This document shows positions 40,605-50,024 of a stretch of DNA of 64,000 bases, one piece after another. The position numbers and the translations under genes are program-made. Position 1 is the stretch's first letter, and every line of letters begins with the position of its first letter. The DNA is taken from positions 62,001 through 126,000 of the forward strand of contig JAPUJT010000049.1 in NCBI GenBank assembly GCA_027296055.1. The letters are read 5' to 3'. The notes below the pieces were generated by a model. That model saw only the letters and a list, made by a program, of their open reading frames with translations, ran no database searches and had not been told where the DNA came from. The stretch comes from Planctomycetota bacterium. Its GTDB lineage: Bacteria; Planctomycetota; JAPUJT01.

Positions 40605-43067
40605 TCAGTTGGGGACGATGCGGACGATGTCCTCCCCGCTGATGGATTCGCCACCGAAGGTCTGGGCCTCCAGGATGGCGATTGTCTCACCCAGTTCGAG
40701 GATCAGTGCGTCCGTCTCCACGTGGACGAGGAGATCCACCAGGCCGTCCCCGTTCACATCCTCCTCGCTCGCGAGGAGCCTTCCGCTCTTGCCGACCATC
40801 TTCACGGTCGACCCCGCCAGACTGACCGTGGCCGGATCCACCGTCGTGGCGTCGAAGCTCGCCGAGCTGAGGATTGCAACCGGGATCACGCCAGCCGAGC
40901 CGAGGTGGATCGAATTCGTTGCGCTGTCCGGCTTGATGTCGATCTGGGCGACGACGCCGCCGTTGAAAGAGAACTTGGCGACGAGGCCCTCGATTCCGGC
41001 GATCGTCGTGTCTGCGGCGCCGGTCGTCAAAGCCAGATCGGCGGCACCGGTATGGCCCACGACAATTGCGCTTCCGTCCGCGTCGACGGCCACCCCGGCC
41101 CCATTATCTCCGCCGCCCAAGGCGCTTCCCCCGAGATACGTGGAGAATCCCAGGCTTCCGCCGGAAGCGTCGAGCCTGGCGAGGAAGGCGTCGGTGCCGC
41201 CCAGGGAGTCGTCCGTGACATTGACCATGGGGAAGTCTCCTGAGCCGGTCTGTCCGGTCACGAAGGCATCACCGGCGTCGTTGATGGCTATCCCCCGGGC
41301 AAAGTCGAAGCCCGCTCCTCCCAGATAGGTCGAGTAGATCAGGCTCCCCCCAGGATCGAGATGCGTCACGAAACCGTCCAATCCCCCGGGCTTCGCTGTC
41401 TGGAGGGCCAGCGGAGTTGTGGGGAACTCACTCGACGTGAAGCCGACCACGTAGGCGTTGCCAACCCCGTCGACCGCTATATCCAAGGCCTGGTCGATGC
41501 CCGATCCGCCGAGGTAGGTGGAATAGACCAGCGGGGCCGTTCCCGTGGCGTTCAGCTTCGACATGAAGGCGTCCTGGCCCCCACCATTGAAGGTCACGTC
41601 AAAGGCACCAACCGTCGTGGGAAAGTCTGCCGAGGAGGTGTACCCTGCGACGTAGGCGTTCCCGGCGGCATCCACGCCAATACGGACCGTTCCGTTCTCG
41701 TCGGAAACTCCGCCCAGGTAGGTCGAGTAGATAAGGGCCGACCCCGTCGAGTTCAGCTTGGAGACGAAGGCGTCGCGAACGCCGCCAAAGGTGACGTCGA
41801 AGGCCCCGGTCGTCGTTGGAAAGTCACCGGTCGTCCAGCCGGTGGCATAGATGTTTCCGGTGTCATCCATGGCGATCCCCGTCCCTGAATCGAATCCGAG
41901 ATCCCCGCCGAGGTAGGTGGCGTAGATCAAGTTGGATCCGTCCGAGCTGAGCTGCGCCACGAAGGCATCGCCGCCGTCCCCGAGCGTGGTATCCAACGCG
42001 CCGGGAGTGGCCGGGAAATTTCCCGAAGAGGTCTGTCCCACGATCGTGGGGCTCCCCGCCGAATTCACGACGATGTCGAGAGCCTGGTCGAAGTTGGAAC
42101 CGCCGACGATGGCCGTCCAGACGAGGCTTCCATCCGGGGCCAGTACGGTGACGAACGCATCGCCGAACACCGACCCTGAGGCCGTCCCCGGGAAGTCCAG
42201 GGTGGAGAGAGTCAGGCCGGTGATGTAGGCGTTCCCCGCGGAATCGACAGCCACCGCGGTGCACTGATCCGTGCTGTTTCCTCCCAGGTAGGTCGTGTAC
42301 TCGATGCCCGGATCGATCACGAGGGGGGAATCCGGGTCGTAGTCACCCACGATTTCGATGTGGTACCCGCCCTCCACATCGGTGTCGATCTCGTAGCGGC
42401 TCTCGATCACCACTCGCACGCCGTCGATCACCTGGTACGACGTGGGACGCTCGTCGATGATCGTCCGATGAGCCATCTCGATGCGGAGATTCCCGAACTC
42501 GTCGATGGAGAGCCCCTCTGCTCCCACGTAGGCGAGCCGGATCACCTCCACGGAAGCCCTCGGCTCGATGACGAACTCGTACTTCAGCTTGCCGTCCTCC
42601 CCCCGGAAGACTCCCTCCACACCCTTCCAGAGGTCACGATAGACCACATCCCGATAGGTCGAGACACCGGTTCGCCATTTGGCGGGGTCCTTGCCCAGGT
42701 AGAAGTGGGCCTTGGCCTTCATCTCGCGGCGACCTTCGAGCTTGACGTCAGGATTGGCCTCCCGGAAACGAAGGCGCAAGGTCAGCGCATCGCCCTTCCG
42801 ACCTCGGGCCAGATTCAGAATGGCCTCCTCGGTCGTGAAGTAGAAGCCGAACCCACTCCCCGACGTGTAGAACCTGACCCTGGAGTCGGCCTGCCCCTGG
42901 TTCTCCCAGAAGCTCAGGGCGCCGCGCGTCTTCCCAGTCGCGGCGCTCTCCGAGAGGCCGTGCAGATCATTATCGAATCCAATGAATCCAACGATGCCGA
43001 GGAACAGGACGCCGAAAACCCCCGTCCGGGTCGACGCTTTCCACGAACCGAATAAATTCTGTCCCAT
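40605..43067 (-). CDS. SBBP-repeat propeller protein (paralogue 1)
   Basis: 820 residues from ATG 43067 (GAGGAGGG upstream). An N-terminal TM helix or uncleaved signal (V-F-G-V-L-F-L-G-I-V-G-F-I-G-F) is followed by a DUF7948-type beta domain: F-W-E-N-Q-G-Q, G-F-G-F-Y-F-T-T-E-E, A-K-A-H-F-Y-L-G, Y-R-D-V-V-Y-R-D-L-W. From about residue 275 to 700 SBBP repeats recur about every 52 residues (Y-S-T-Y-L-G-G, then V-D-x-A/G-G-N-A-Y-V-x-G, and F-P-T-T). The last 110 residues (I-D-I-K-P-D-S, V-I-P-V-A-I-L-S-S, D-V-N-G-D-G-L-V-D-L-L) form a widespread dockerin-adjacent beta module. Surface or periplasmic; function unknown. Confidence 0.88.
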   Translation of the reverse strand: MGQNLFGSWKASTRTGVFGVLFLGIVGFIGFDNDLHGLSESAATGKTRGALSFWENQGQADSRVRFYTSGSGFGFYFTTEEAILNLARGRKGDALTLRLRFREANPDVKLEGRREMKAKAHFYLGKDPAKWRTGVSTYRDVVYRDLWKGVEGVFRGEDGKLKYEFVIEPRASVEVIRLAYVGAEGLSIDEFGNLRIEMAHRTIIDERPTSYQVIDGVRVVIESRYEIDTDVEGGYHIEIVGDYDPDSPLVIDPGIEYTTYLGGNSTDQCTAVAVDSAGNAYITGLTLSTLDFPGTASGSVFGDAFVTVLAPDGSLVWTAIVGGSNFDQALDIVVNSAGSPTIVGQTSSGNFPATPGALDTTLGDGGDAFVAQLSSDGSNLIYATYLGGDLGFDSGTGIAMDDTGNIYATGWTTGDFPTTTGAFDVTFGGVRDAFVSKLNSTGSALIYSTYLGGVSDENGTVRIGVDAAGNAYVAGYTSSADFPTTVGAFDVTFNGGGQDAFMSKLNATGTAPLVYSTYLGGSGIDQALDIAVDGVGNAYVVGFTSSEFPTTPLALQTAKPGGLDGFVTHLDPGGSLIYSTYLGGAGFDFARGIAINDAGDAFVTGQTGSGDFPMVNVTDDSLGGTDAFLARLDASGGSLGFSTYLGGSALGGGDNGAGVAVDADGSAIVVGHTGAADLALTTGAADTTIAGIEGLVAKFSFNGGVVAQIDIKPDSATNSIHLGSAGVIPVAILSSASFDATTVDPATVSLAGSTVKMVGKSGRLLASEEDVNGDGLVDLLVHVETDALILELGETIAILEAQTFGGESISGEDIVRIVPN

Positions 43068-43206
43068 TTCCCTTCCCTCCTCTATCTCTTCCACGGGTCG
43101 AGGTACATGCAATCGCGGCTCCCTGAGGGACTCGAGGCCCTGGGCTCGCGCGCGCCGCAGTCACCTGTGTATGTTTGTGTCGCTAAGAACTGATGGGGAA
43201 TCGTAG

Positions 43207-43235
43207 CTTGTAGCAAATAGGGTCGGGGAACTCAA
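43207..43235 (-). promoter_or_regulatory. Promoter of SBBP paralogue 1
   Basis: Minus strand TTGAGT (43235-43230), a 17 bp spacer and TACAAG (43212-43207). It is followed by CTA-n4-TCCCCATCAG, an initially transcribed segment shared with paralogue 2. The leader to ATG 43067 is about 130 bases. Confidence 0.5.
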
Positions 43236-43269
43236 GCAGGATGTGAGGCCCCGGGGTGGGGGGTTCTTG

Positions 43270-45798
43270 TTACTGGATGATCTTCACGGTGTCTTCGCCC
43301 GTGATCGCCAGGCCGTCGAACGTCATCGCCTCGAGCGTCGCGGTCGTGGCCCCCGAATCCAGGTTCATTTCCGCCGTTACGATCTGACAGAGGAGATCCA
43401 GGAGCCCGTCACCGTTCACGTCCTCGTGGTGGGCGAGGAGCCTCCCCCCCTTTCCCACCGTCTTCACCCCGGCCCCCGCCAGGGTGATCGTCGCGGGGTC
43501 GACGGTGGTGGCGTCAAATGTGTCGGAGCTGAGGATCGCGACGGGGACGACTCCGGTCGAGCCGGGGCGGATCGGGTTGGGCTCGCCATCCGGCTTGATG
43601 TCGATGTCAACCTGGCCCGATGCCGCCCCTCCGGTCGAGTACCTGACCACGAATCCTTCTCGCCCACCTTCGAAGGAAGTGTCCGCGGCGCCGGCGCTCG
43701 TGGGATAGTCCGAGGAGGACGTACAACCGACGACGACGAAATTACCGGCCGGATCGACGGCAACTCCTCGCCCCGCATCCAGCGACGCGTCTCCCCCCAG
43801 GTAACTGGAAAAGGCCAGGCTACTCCCCGTTGCATTCAGCCTCGCGATGAACCCATCGGCGGCCCCCCCCCGAGTGCTGTCCAGAGCGCCTTCGAGGGGA
43901 AAGTCAGAAGAGAAGGTCTGCCCCGTCACGTAGGCGTCTCCGGAGCTGGCGACGGCGACTCCTATGCCCTGATCGGACGCGGAGCCTCCCAGGTAGCTCG
44001 AGTAAACCAGGGCACCCGCTGGGCTCAGCTTGGTCACGAAGGCATCGTCCTGCGAACCGCTGCCGGCGAGCGCGGTCTGGAAGGCGGAGGCCGTCGTCGG
44101 GAAATCGCTCGATCGGGTCCGACCGACTACGTAGGTGTTGCCCGCCGTATCGACGGCGACGCCATTGGCCGCGTCGAAGGAATCGCCCCCCAGATACGTG
44201 GAGTAGACGAGAGCGCTCCCGGAGGGATCGAGCCTGGTCACGAACGCATCCTGGCCACCATCCAGCGTCGAATCTAGGGCCGAGACGGTCGGGAAGTCAT
44301 CCGAGAGTGTGAAGCCGGCGACGCAGGCATTCCCGTTTGCATCGACGCTGATTCCGCACCCCGTATCGAACGAAGAGCCCCCCAGATAGGTGGCGTAGGA
44401 GATCGAAGATCCGTCCGGGCTCAGCTTTGCCACGTAAACGTCGACCGGATTTCCTGCCTCCAGGACGGTATCGAAGGCCCCGACGGTCGTGGGGAAGTCC
44501 GCCGAATCGGTAGATCCGATGACGTAGGCGCTGCCGGAGGCATCCAGGGCAATCCCGCAGCCCTGCTCCCCGCCGCTCCCGCCCAGGTAGGTGGCGTAGA
44601 TCAACGCCGAACCATCCGAGCTGAGGCGGGCCACAAAGGCGTCGACGAATCCACCCAGGAGTTCGTCCGACGCCCCGGCCGTGGCCGGAAAGTCGGCAGA
44701 AAGGGTAGTCCCCGCTATCGTGGGCTGTCCCGCCGAGTCGACGGCGATGGCCAGCCCGAATTCGGCGGAGCTTCCGCCGACGAAGGCCGTCCAGAGGACA
44801 GCCCCGGCAGGATTCAGGGCGGTGACGAATGCGTCGAAGCTGCTTGCCCCCCCGCTGTTGCCAGGGAAGTTGGATGACGAGAAGGTAAACCCGGTGACAT
44901 AGGCGTTCCCGGAACCATCCAGGGCGACCCCGTTAGCCTCATCGATGGAATTCCCACCCAGATAGGTCGAGTAGGCAATGCTGGGATCGATGACGAGCGC
45001 CTCTTCGCGATCGTAGGGGCCCTGGATCGCGAAGCGATAGCCGGCCTCCTTGGACGCGTCGAGGACGTAACGGCATGGAATCTCGACCTGCTTTCCGTCG
45101 ATCTCCTGGTAAGCCGTCGGAGCCTTGTCGGAGATCGTTCCCTGAGAGGTCTCTATGCGGAGATCGCCGCGCTCGTCGATGGAGAGCGCCTTGGCCCCCC
45201 GGTAGGCGAGACGGATTGAACCCACGCTGCCCCCGGGGGAGACGATGAACTCGTACTTGAGCTTCCCGTCTTCTCCCCGGAAGGCTCCGTCCACCCCCGG
45301 CCACAGATCGCGATAGACCACCTCGCGGTAGGCGGTGACATCCGTCCGCCAGTTCGACGGGTCTTTCCCGACATAGAAGTGGGCCTTCGCGCGATCTCTA
45401 CGTCGCCCTTCGACACGGACTTCCGGGCTGGCGTCGCGAAGCTCGAGGCCGAGGGACAGGAGTCCGTGGCTTCCATCCCCTTTCGCCAGCTGGAGACCTA
45501 CCTCCTCGGGAGTGAAATAGAACCCGAAGCCGCGCCCCTGGGTGTAGTAGCGGACCTGAGGATCGATCTGGCCCTCGTTGGCCCAGAAGAGAAGCGTATC
45601 GTCTTTCTGAAGGGGGGAATTCGGATCGGCGGTTTCCGCTCCGGCGGAACGCAGGAATCCTGGGGCGTTGCGCCCGATCTGTCCAACGATGTCACCGCCG
45701 AGGATGACGAATCCGACAATTCCGAGAGTCACGGCCCCGATCAAGATCTCGATTCTCGATTTTGCCGTTCTCGGGGGGAGTGCCGCTGCCCTTCTCAT
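43270..45798 (-). CDS. SBBP-repeat propeller protein (paralogue 2)
   Basis: 842 residues. ATG 45798 follows GAGGAAGAGGAG. It has the same architecture as paralogue 1: an N-terminal hydrophobic segment (L-I-G-A-V-T-L-G-I-V-G-F-V-I-L), a DUF7948-type domain (F-W-A-N-E-G-Q, G-F-G-F-Y-F-T-P-E-E, A-K-A-H-F-Y-V-G), about nine SBBP repeats (Y-S-T-Y-L-G-G, V-A-V-D-x-A-G-N-x-Y-V-V-G, S-S-D-F-P-T-T) and the D-I-K-P-D-G / V-I-P-V-A-I-L-S-S C-terminal module. It lies head to tail with paralogue 1 and has a related promoter, so tandem duplication with retained regulation is likely. Function unknown. Confidence 0.88.
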   Translation of the reverse strand: MRRAAALPPRTAKSRIEILIGAVTLGIVGFVILGGDIVGQIGRNAPGFLRSAGAETADPNSPLQKDDTLLFWANEGQIDPQVRYYTQGRGFGFYFTPEEVGLQLAKGDGSHGLLSLGLELRDASPEVRVEGRRRDRAKAHFYVGKDPSNWRTDVTAYREVVYRDLWPGVDGAFRGEDGKLKYEFIVSPGGSVGSIRLAYRGAKALSIDERGDLRIETSQGTISDKAPTAYQEIDGKQVEIPCRYVLDASKEAGYRFAIQGPYDREEALVIDPSIAYSTYLGGNSIDEANGVALDGSGNAYVTGFTFSSSNFPGNSGGASSFDAFVTALNPAGAVLWTAFVGGSSAEFGLAIAVDSAGQPTIAGTTLSADFPATAGASDELLGGFVDAFVARLSSDGSALIYATYLGGSGGEQGCGIALDASGSAYVIGSTDSADFPTTVGAFDTVLEAGNPVDVYVAKLSPDGSSISYATYLGGSSFDTGCGISVDANGNACVAGFTLSDDFPTVSALDSTLDGGQDAFVTRLDPSGSALVYSTYLGGDSFDAANGVAVDTAGNTYVVGRTRSSDFPTTASAFQTALAGSGSQDDAFVTKLSPAGALVYSSYLGGSASDQGIGVAVASSGDAYVTGQTFSSDFPLEGALDSTRGGAADGFIARLNATGSSLAFSSYLGGDASLDAGRGVAVDPAGNFVVVGCTSSSDYPTSAGAADTSFEGGREGFVVRYSTGGAASGQVDIDIKPDGEPNPIRPGSTGVVPVAILSSDTFDATTVDPATITLAGAGVKTVGKGGRLLAHHEDVNGDGLLDLLCQIVTAEMNLDSGATTATLEAMTFDGLAITGEDTVKIIQ

Positions 45799-45939
45799 CT
45801 CCTCTTCCTCTACTGCTCACACGTACGGCTCGCTCCGCGTGCGCGCGCGACCGCCGTGGATGGAAACCCAAGGTCATGGTCCACCCCCCCTAGGTATTGG
45901 ATTGGATTCTGAAGAGCAAACTTCTGATGGGGACGCTAG

Positions 45940-45968
45940 TTTGTACCAGATCGGGCCCCAATTTGCAA
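45940..45968 (-). promoter_or_regulatory. Promoter of SBBP paralogue 2
   Basis: Minus strand TTGCAA (45968-45963), a 17 bp spacer and TACAAA (45945-45940). CTA-n3-TCCCCATCAG then follows, as at paralogue 1. The leader to ATG 45798 is about 135 bases. Confidence 0.5.
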
Positions 45969-45999
45969 TCAGAAATCTGAATATCTCATGAGGGAAAGG

Positions 46000-47226
46000 C
46001 TACGGAGTGAACACTCTCTGGATACGTTCGAGGGCCCAGTGGATCTCGTCTTCCGTGATGACGAGAGGAGGGGCGAAACGAATTACCTGCTTGTGGGTCT
46101 CCTTCGTCACGATCCCCTCATCGAGAAGGGCCTCGCAGAATCGGCGGGCGGTCCCGCTTTCCTCCTTCACCTCGACGCCGACGAAGAGGCCGCGACCCCG
46201 CACCTCCTGGATGTGCGGGCCGGGGATCTTGCGAAGCTCCGCCATGAAGATGTCGCCGAGACGAGCGGCATTGGCCGCCATGTCCTCCTCCACGAGAACG
46301 TCGAGAGAGGCAAGTCCGACGACGGCGGCGAGCGGGTTTCCGCCGAAGGTGCTGCCGTGGTCCCCCGGCTGAAACACCCCCATCACCTCGTCCGATCCGA
46401 GAACGGCGGAGACAGGATAGACCCCGCCTCCCAGGGCCTTCCCCAGGATCAGGAGATCCGGCTGGATGCCCTCGTGCAGGTAGTCGAACAGCTTCCCCGT
46501 TCGACCCAGGCCTGTCTGGACCTCGTCGAGAACGAGGAGGATACCTCGCTCCGAGCAGATTCGCCGCGCCTCGCGGAGATACCCTTCCGGCGGCATTATC
46601 ACGCCACCCTCTCCCTGGATAGGCTCGACGAGCAGGGCGACGGTGTTCTCTCCGATCTTGTCGGCGAGCTGCGCCGCGTCTCCGAAGTCGATCGTCACGA
46701 ATCCTGGAGCGAAGGGGCCGAACCCGTCCCGGTACTGAGGCTCGGACGAAAAACCGACGATCGTGGTCGTCCGGCCGTGGAAATTGTTTTCGCAGACCAG
46801 GATCTCCGCTTTCCCATCCGGCACCCCCTTCTTCAGGGTGCCCCACTTGCGGGCTGCCTTGATCGCCGTCTCGACCGCTTCTGCTCCGGTGTTCATCGGC
46901 AGGGCCTTCTCCATGCCGGCGAGCTCGCAGAGCCGTTTCAGGAAGGGGCCCAGGCGATCGTTGTGAAACGCTCGCGACGTGACGGTGAGGCGGTCCGCCT
47001 GCTCCTTCAGGGCAGCGATGATCTTGGGATGGCGGTGCCCCTGGCTGACGGCCGAATAACAGCCGAGCATGTCCAGGAACTTCTTCCCGTCCACGTCCCA
47101 GACCCACACCCCCTCGCCACGAGTCAAGACGACCGGAAGCGGATCGTAGTTGCGGGCGGCGTAGGCGTTGGCCAGATCGATCTCTTTCTGGGCTCGGTCG
47201 GTTGTCTTGGCGTCGGTTCTTATCAT
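46000..47226 (-). CDS. rocD: Ornithine--oxo-acid aminotransferase-like class III enzyme
   Basis: 408 residues. ATG 47226 overlaps the stop of the small upstream gene (ATGA). Class III landmarks are [60 protein letters not shown], and the PLP lysine in [12 protein letters not shown] (about 263). The Y-S-A-V-x-Q-G-H motif and the [10 protein letters not shown] loop are typical of RocD, which converts ornithine to glutamate semialdehyde. Other ornithine-type acceptors cannot be excluded. Confidence 0.9.
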   Translation of the reverse strand: MIRTDAKTTDRAQKEIDLANAYAARNYDPLPVVLTRGEGVWVWDVDGKKFLDMLGCYSAVSQGHRHPKIIAALKEQADRLTVTSRAFHNDRLGPFLKRLCELAGMEKALPMNTGAEAVETAIKAARKWGTLKKGVPDGKAEILVCENNFHGRTTTIVGFSSEPQYRDGFGPFAPGFVTIDFGDAAQLADKIGENTVALLVEPIQGEGGVIMPPEGYLREARRICSERGILLVLDEVQTGLGRTGKLFDYLHEGIQPDLLILGKALGGGVYPVSAVLGSDEVMGVFQPGDHGSTFGGNPLAAVVGLASLDVLVEEDMAANAARLGDIFMAELRKIPGPHIQEVRGRGLFVGVEVKEESGTARRFCEALLDEGIVTKETHKQVIRFAPPLVITEDEIHWALERIQRVFTP

Positions 47227-47426
47227 ATCCTGGGTTTCGCCTTCTCTCCTTCGGCCTTCACGATCGCCTCCAGGTCGTCGATCTGCGCCTTCGTCCCTAT
47301 CACCTTGACGACCGAGGCATCCTCGCGGCAAAGGCCATGGCTCTTCGCCCAGTCTCGGACCTTGTCCACCAGAGCGGCAGAGTAGCGGAGCTTGTCGAAC
47401 GTCAGGGTGTGCTTCATATCGGCCAT
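47223..47426 (-). CDS. Small protein coupled to rocD
   Basis: 67 residues from ATG 47426, with AAGGGG 6 bases upstream. Its stop overlaps the rocD start by four bases (ATGA), so the pair is translationally coupled. The sequence is two helices and two strands: [20 protein letters not shown], then [23 protein letters not shown]. No Cys pair, TM segment or signal. I do not recognise the family. Coupling suggests a role in the same step, perhaps as a regulatory or stabilising subunit; that is a guess. Confidence 0.7.
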   Translation of the reverse strand: MADMKHTLTFDKLRYSAALVDKVRDWAKSHGLCREDASVVKVIGTKAQIDDLEAIVKAEGEKAKPRI

Positions 47427-47505
47427 CGGTTTCCCCTTCGATCAGCGGCATCCATCGACATCATGGGCCGGGGTTTGACTGGATCGACTCCGGCCCAGCG
47501 AGGTT

Positions 47506-47534
47506 ATACTAATGCCCCTGAACCTGTTCGGCAA
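47506..47534 (-). promoter_or_regulatory. Sigma-70-like promoter of the small protein-rocD operon
   Basis: Minus strand TTGCCG (47534-47529), a 17 bp spacer and TAGTAT (47511-47506), with a leader of about 70 bases to ATG 47426. Confidence 0.5.
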
Positions 47535-47564
47535 CCGGACCCTGAGTGCTGTGGAGTGATGGAA

Positions 47565-47603
47565 ATGCATGATCGAGGCAGGTGGACCCTGTCGCCGGCC
47601 TGA
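47565..47603 (+). other. 12-codon leader frame in phase with the M20 gene
   Basis: GGAG at 8 bases precedes ATG 47565. The frame M-H-D-R-G-R-W-T-L-S-P-A stops at TGA (47601-47603), immediately followed in the same frame by the ATG of the M20 gene. Read through, it would supply the basic n-region of a signal peptide whose hydrophobic core lies after the TGA. It may be a leader peptide or a broken signal peptide. Confidence 0.4.
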
Positions 47604-48893
47604 ATGGGGACAATGGTGCTCCTGGCGGCCTCGACATTGGCGGGGCCATCGTGGGTGCAGGAACGCCTGGAGAGGGAGGTCGATTCCGTGATGGAGAAGG
47701 TGCATCAGATTCGAGAGGAGCTCCACGCCCACCCCGAGATTTCGAACCGGGAGGAGAAGACAGCGGAGTACATCGCTCGCCACCTGGAGGAGGCGGGGCT
47801 GGAGGTTACCAGGGGAATCGCCCACACGGGCGTGATCGGGATCCTGAAGGGCGGCAAGCCCGGCCCCGTGGTGGCCGCCCGGGCCGACATGGACGCCCTC
47901 CCGCTTCCCGTCCCGGAGTCGACCGGGTTCCCGTTCGCATCCAACGTGACGATCGAACACGGCGGCGAGAAGTCTCACGTGATGCACGCCTGCGGCCACG
48001 ACGTGCACATGGCCATCGGGCTGGGGACGGCGATGGTCCTCGCGGCGCGCAAGGAGGATCTGGCGGGGACGGTGAAGTTCATCTTCCAGCCCGCGGAGGA
48101 GGGCCCGCCGCCGGGTGAGGATGGAGGGGCCGGCATGATGGAGAGGGAGGGGGTGCTGAAGGATCCTGACGTCTCGGCGATCTTCGCCCTCCACGTCTGG
48201 CCCGATCTGGACGTGGGGACGATCGGCTACAACGCGGGCGGATCGCTGGCGGCCGTCGAGCGAATCCGTATCAAGATCATCGGGAAGCAGACCCATGCCG
48301 CCTATCCGTGGAAAGGCGTGGATCCGATCGTCCTCGCCTCGCAGGTCATCCTTGCCCTGCAGACGATCCACAGCCGTCAGGTCGATGCCCGCGAGCCTTC
48401 GATCATCACGATCGGCGTGATCCGCGGCGGTTCCAGATGGAACATCATTCCCGGTGACGTGGTCCTCGAAGGCACCGTGCGAACCTACTCGGAAGAGTCT
48501 CGAGCCGATATCCGGGCCAAGATGGAAAGGACACTGAAGGGTGTGACCGAATCGGCCGGCGGGACCTATCAGATCCTCGAATATTCCCTGATCACTCCGG
48601 TGACGGTCAACGACCCGGAACTCACGGAAAAATCGGTCCCGAGCCTCGAGAAGGCGGCGGGGAAGGAAAACGTGGTGAAGGTCCTTCCGACGTTGGGAGG
48701 GGAGGACTTCGCCTACTTCGCCAGGAAGGTGCCGGGGTTCTATTTCCGGCTCGGCGTGCGCCCCAAGGGACAGAAGGACTTCCCGCCCCTGCACTCGCCC
48801 AACTTCGGTCCCGATGCCGGCAGCCTCGAAGTCGGCGTCAAGGCGATGGTGCAGCTGCTCGATGACTATCTGATCCGAGAGGGACGAGAGTAG
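47604..48893 (+). CDS. M20D-type amidohydrolase/peptidase
   Basis: 429 residues. Landmarks: R-E-E-L-H-A-H-P-E-I-S near the N terminus, A-R-A-D-M-D-A-L-P-L-P, M-H-A-C-G-H-D-V-H-M-A (metal-binding Cys and His), F-Q-P-A-E-E-G, I-G-K-Q-T-H-A-A-Y-P in the lid domain and G-G-E-D-F-A-Y-F. These match the M20D group (IAA-amino-acid hydrolase, hippurate hydrolase and N-acyl-L-amino-acid amidohydrolase). The start is odd. ATG 47604 directly follows an in-frame TGA and has no SD of its own, and the first residues (T-M-V-L-L-A-A-S-T-L-A-G) look like the core of a signal peptide without its basic part. Confidence 0.92.
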   Translation: MGTMVLLAASTLAGPSWVQERLEREVDSVMEKVHQIREELHAHPEISNREEKTAEYIARHLEEAGLEVTRGIAHTGVIGILKGGKPGPVVAARADMDALPLPVPESTGFPFASNVTIEHGGEKSHVMHACGHDVHMAIGLGTAMVLAARKEDLAGTVKFIFQPAEEGPPPGEDGGAGMMEREGVLKDPDVSAIFALHVWPDLDVGTIGYNAGGSLAAVERIRIKIIGKQTHAAYPWKGVDPIVLASQVILALQTIHSRQVDAREPSIITIGVIRGGSRWNIIPGDVVLEGTVRTYSEESRADIRAKMERTLKGVTESAGGTYQILEYSLITPVTVNDPELTEKSVPSLEKAAGKENVVKVLPTLGGEDFAYFARKVPGFYFRLGVRPKGQKDFPPLHSPNFGPDAGSLEVGVKAMVQLLDDYLIREGRE

Positions 48894-48898
48894 AGATC

Positions 48899-49864
48899 TT
48901 GAAGCTCGTCATCCAGATCCCCTGCTTGAACGAGGAGAGGACCCTCCCGGAGGTCCTTGCCCACCTGCCCGGAGCGCTCCCCGGAGTGGATTCGATCCAG
49001 GTCCTCGTGATTGACGACGGTTCCGCCGACCAGACGGCCCGGGAGGCGATCGAGGGCGGAGCGGACAAGGTGATACGGCACACCCGCAACCGGGGTCTCG
49101 CCCGGACCTTCCGGACGGGCATCGATGCGGCTCTCAAGATGGGAGCCGACGTGATCGTCAACATCGACGGGGACGGACAGTACAGCGGCTCGGATATCCA
49201 CGACCTGATCCGTCCGATCCTCGAGCGGCGGGCGGACATCGTGATCGGCTCGAGAGACATGCGGCACTTCTCCCGGACCAAGCGGTTCCTGCAGAGCCTG
49301 GGGAGCTTCGTCGTTCGCCGCGTGTCGGGGACTTCGGTCGGCGACGCCGCATCGGGTTTCCGGGCCTTCAGCAAGGAGGCGGCCCTCCGCCTCAACATCT
49401 TCTCGGAGTTTACCTACACGCTGGAGTCGATCATCCAGGCGGGGCGTATGGGGATGGCGATCGAGCAGGTCCCGGTCACCACGAACCCGCCGACTCGCTC
49501 CTCTCGCCTCTCCTCGGGCAACCTCTCCTACATCATCAAGTCCCTCGGAACGATCATCCGGCTCTTCGTCACGTATCAGCCCCTGAAGGCCTTCGCCGTC
49601 GGCGGCGTGGTGAGCCTCGTGGCCGGGACCCTGATCGGCCTGCGTTTCCTGTACCTGCTCTTCACCGTGAGTGGTGAGGGGCACGTCCAATCCCTGATCC
49701 TCGCAGCAATCCTCATCATCCTCGGCTTCCAGCTGATCGTCGTCAGCCTCCTGGCGGACCTGATCTCGGCGAATCGCAAGATCTCCGAGGCTGCCCTCCT
49801 GAAGATCCGTCGATTGGAGGTCGAATCGGAGCTGTCTCAGGTGGAGGAGAGGGTCGATAGCTGA
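48899..49864 (+). CDS. Family 2 glycosyltransferase with two C-terminal TM helices
   Basis: 321 residues. The start is TTG 48899, 5 bp after the M20 stop. GT2 landmarks are I-Q-I-P-C-L-N-E-E-R-T-L, V-L-V-I-D-D-G-S-A-D-Q-T, N-R-G-L-A-R-T-F-R-T-G, N-I-D-G-D-G-Q-Y, I-V-I-G-S-R-D-M and A-A-S-G-F-R-A-F. It has two TM helices near residues 235-260 and 270-300 and an amphipathic tail. This is the polyprenyl-phosphate sugar synthase type (dolichyl-phosphate mannosyltransferase/ArnC-like). Its donor product would feed membrane glycosyltransferases such as the GT39-like protein at 58.3 kb. Confidence 0.9.
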   Translation: MKLVIQIPCLNEERTLPEVLAHLPGALPGVDSIQVLVIDDGSADQTAREAIEGGADKVIRHTRNRGLARTFRTGIDAALKMGADVIVNIDGDGQYSGSDIHDLIRPILERRADIVIGSRDMRHFSRTKRFLQSLGSFVVRRVSGTSVGDAASGFRAFSKEAALRLNIFSEFTYTLESIIQAGRMGMAIEQVPVTTNPPTRSSRLSSGNLSYIIKSLGTIIRLFVTYQPLKAFAVGGVVSLVAGTLIGLRFLYLLFTVSGEGHVQSLILAAILIILGFQLIVVSLLADLISANRKISEAALLKIRRLEVESELSQVEERVDS

Positions 49865-49934
49865 CCCCTCCCAGGCGGGCGCACGACAGATCTCCGATGG
49901 GTCTCCCCATTCGCCTCCCCATTTGCCTCCCTAC

Positions 49935-49964
49935 TTGACGAAACCCCATTCCAGGGCTTAGGAT
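49935..49964 (+). promoter_or_regulatory. Sigma-70-like promoter of the 50025 gene
   Basis: TTGACG (49935-49940), an 18 bp spacer and TAGGAT (49959-49964). The start would be about 55 bp before ATG 50025. Confidence 0.55.
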
Positions 49965-50024
49965 TCACTGGGGTTATGCCATTCAAACCGCTGACTTTTC
50001 CAGGGGGAAGGAGCTAGGATCATA

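Noticed and set aside
47474..47510. TTGACT with TATACT as promoter of the M20 gene
   Set aside because: The boxes are 25 bp apart, too far for sigma-70. TATACT alone may serve as a -10, but I see no -35 at the right spacing.
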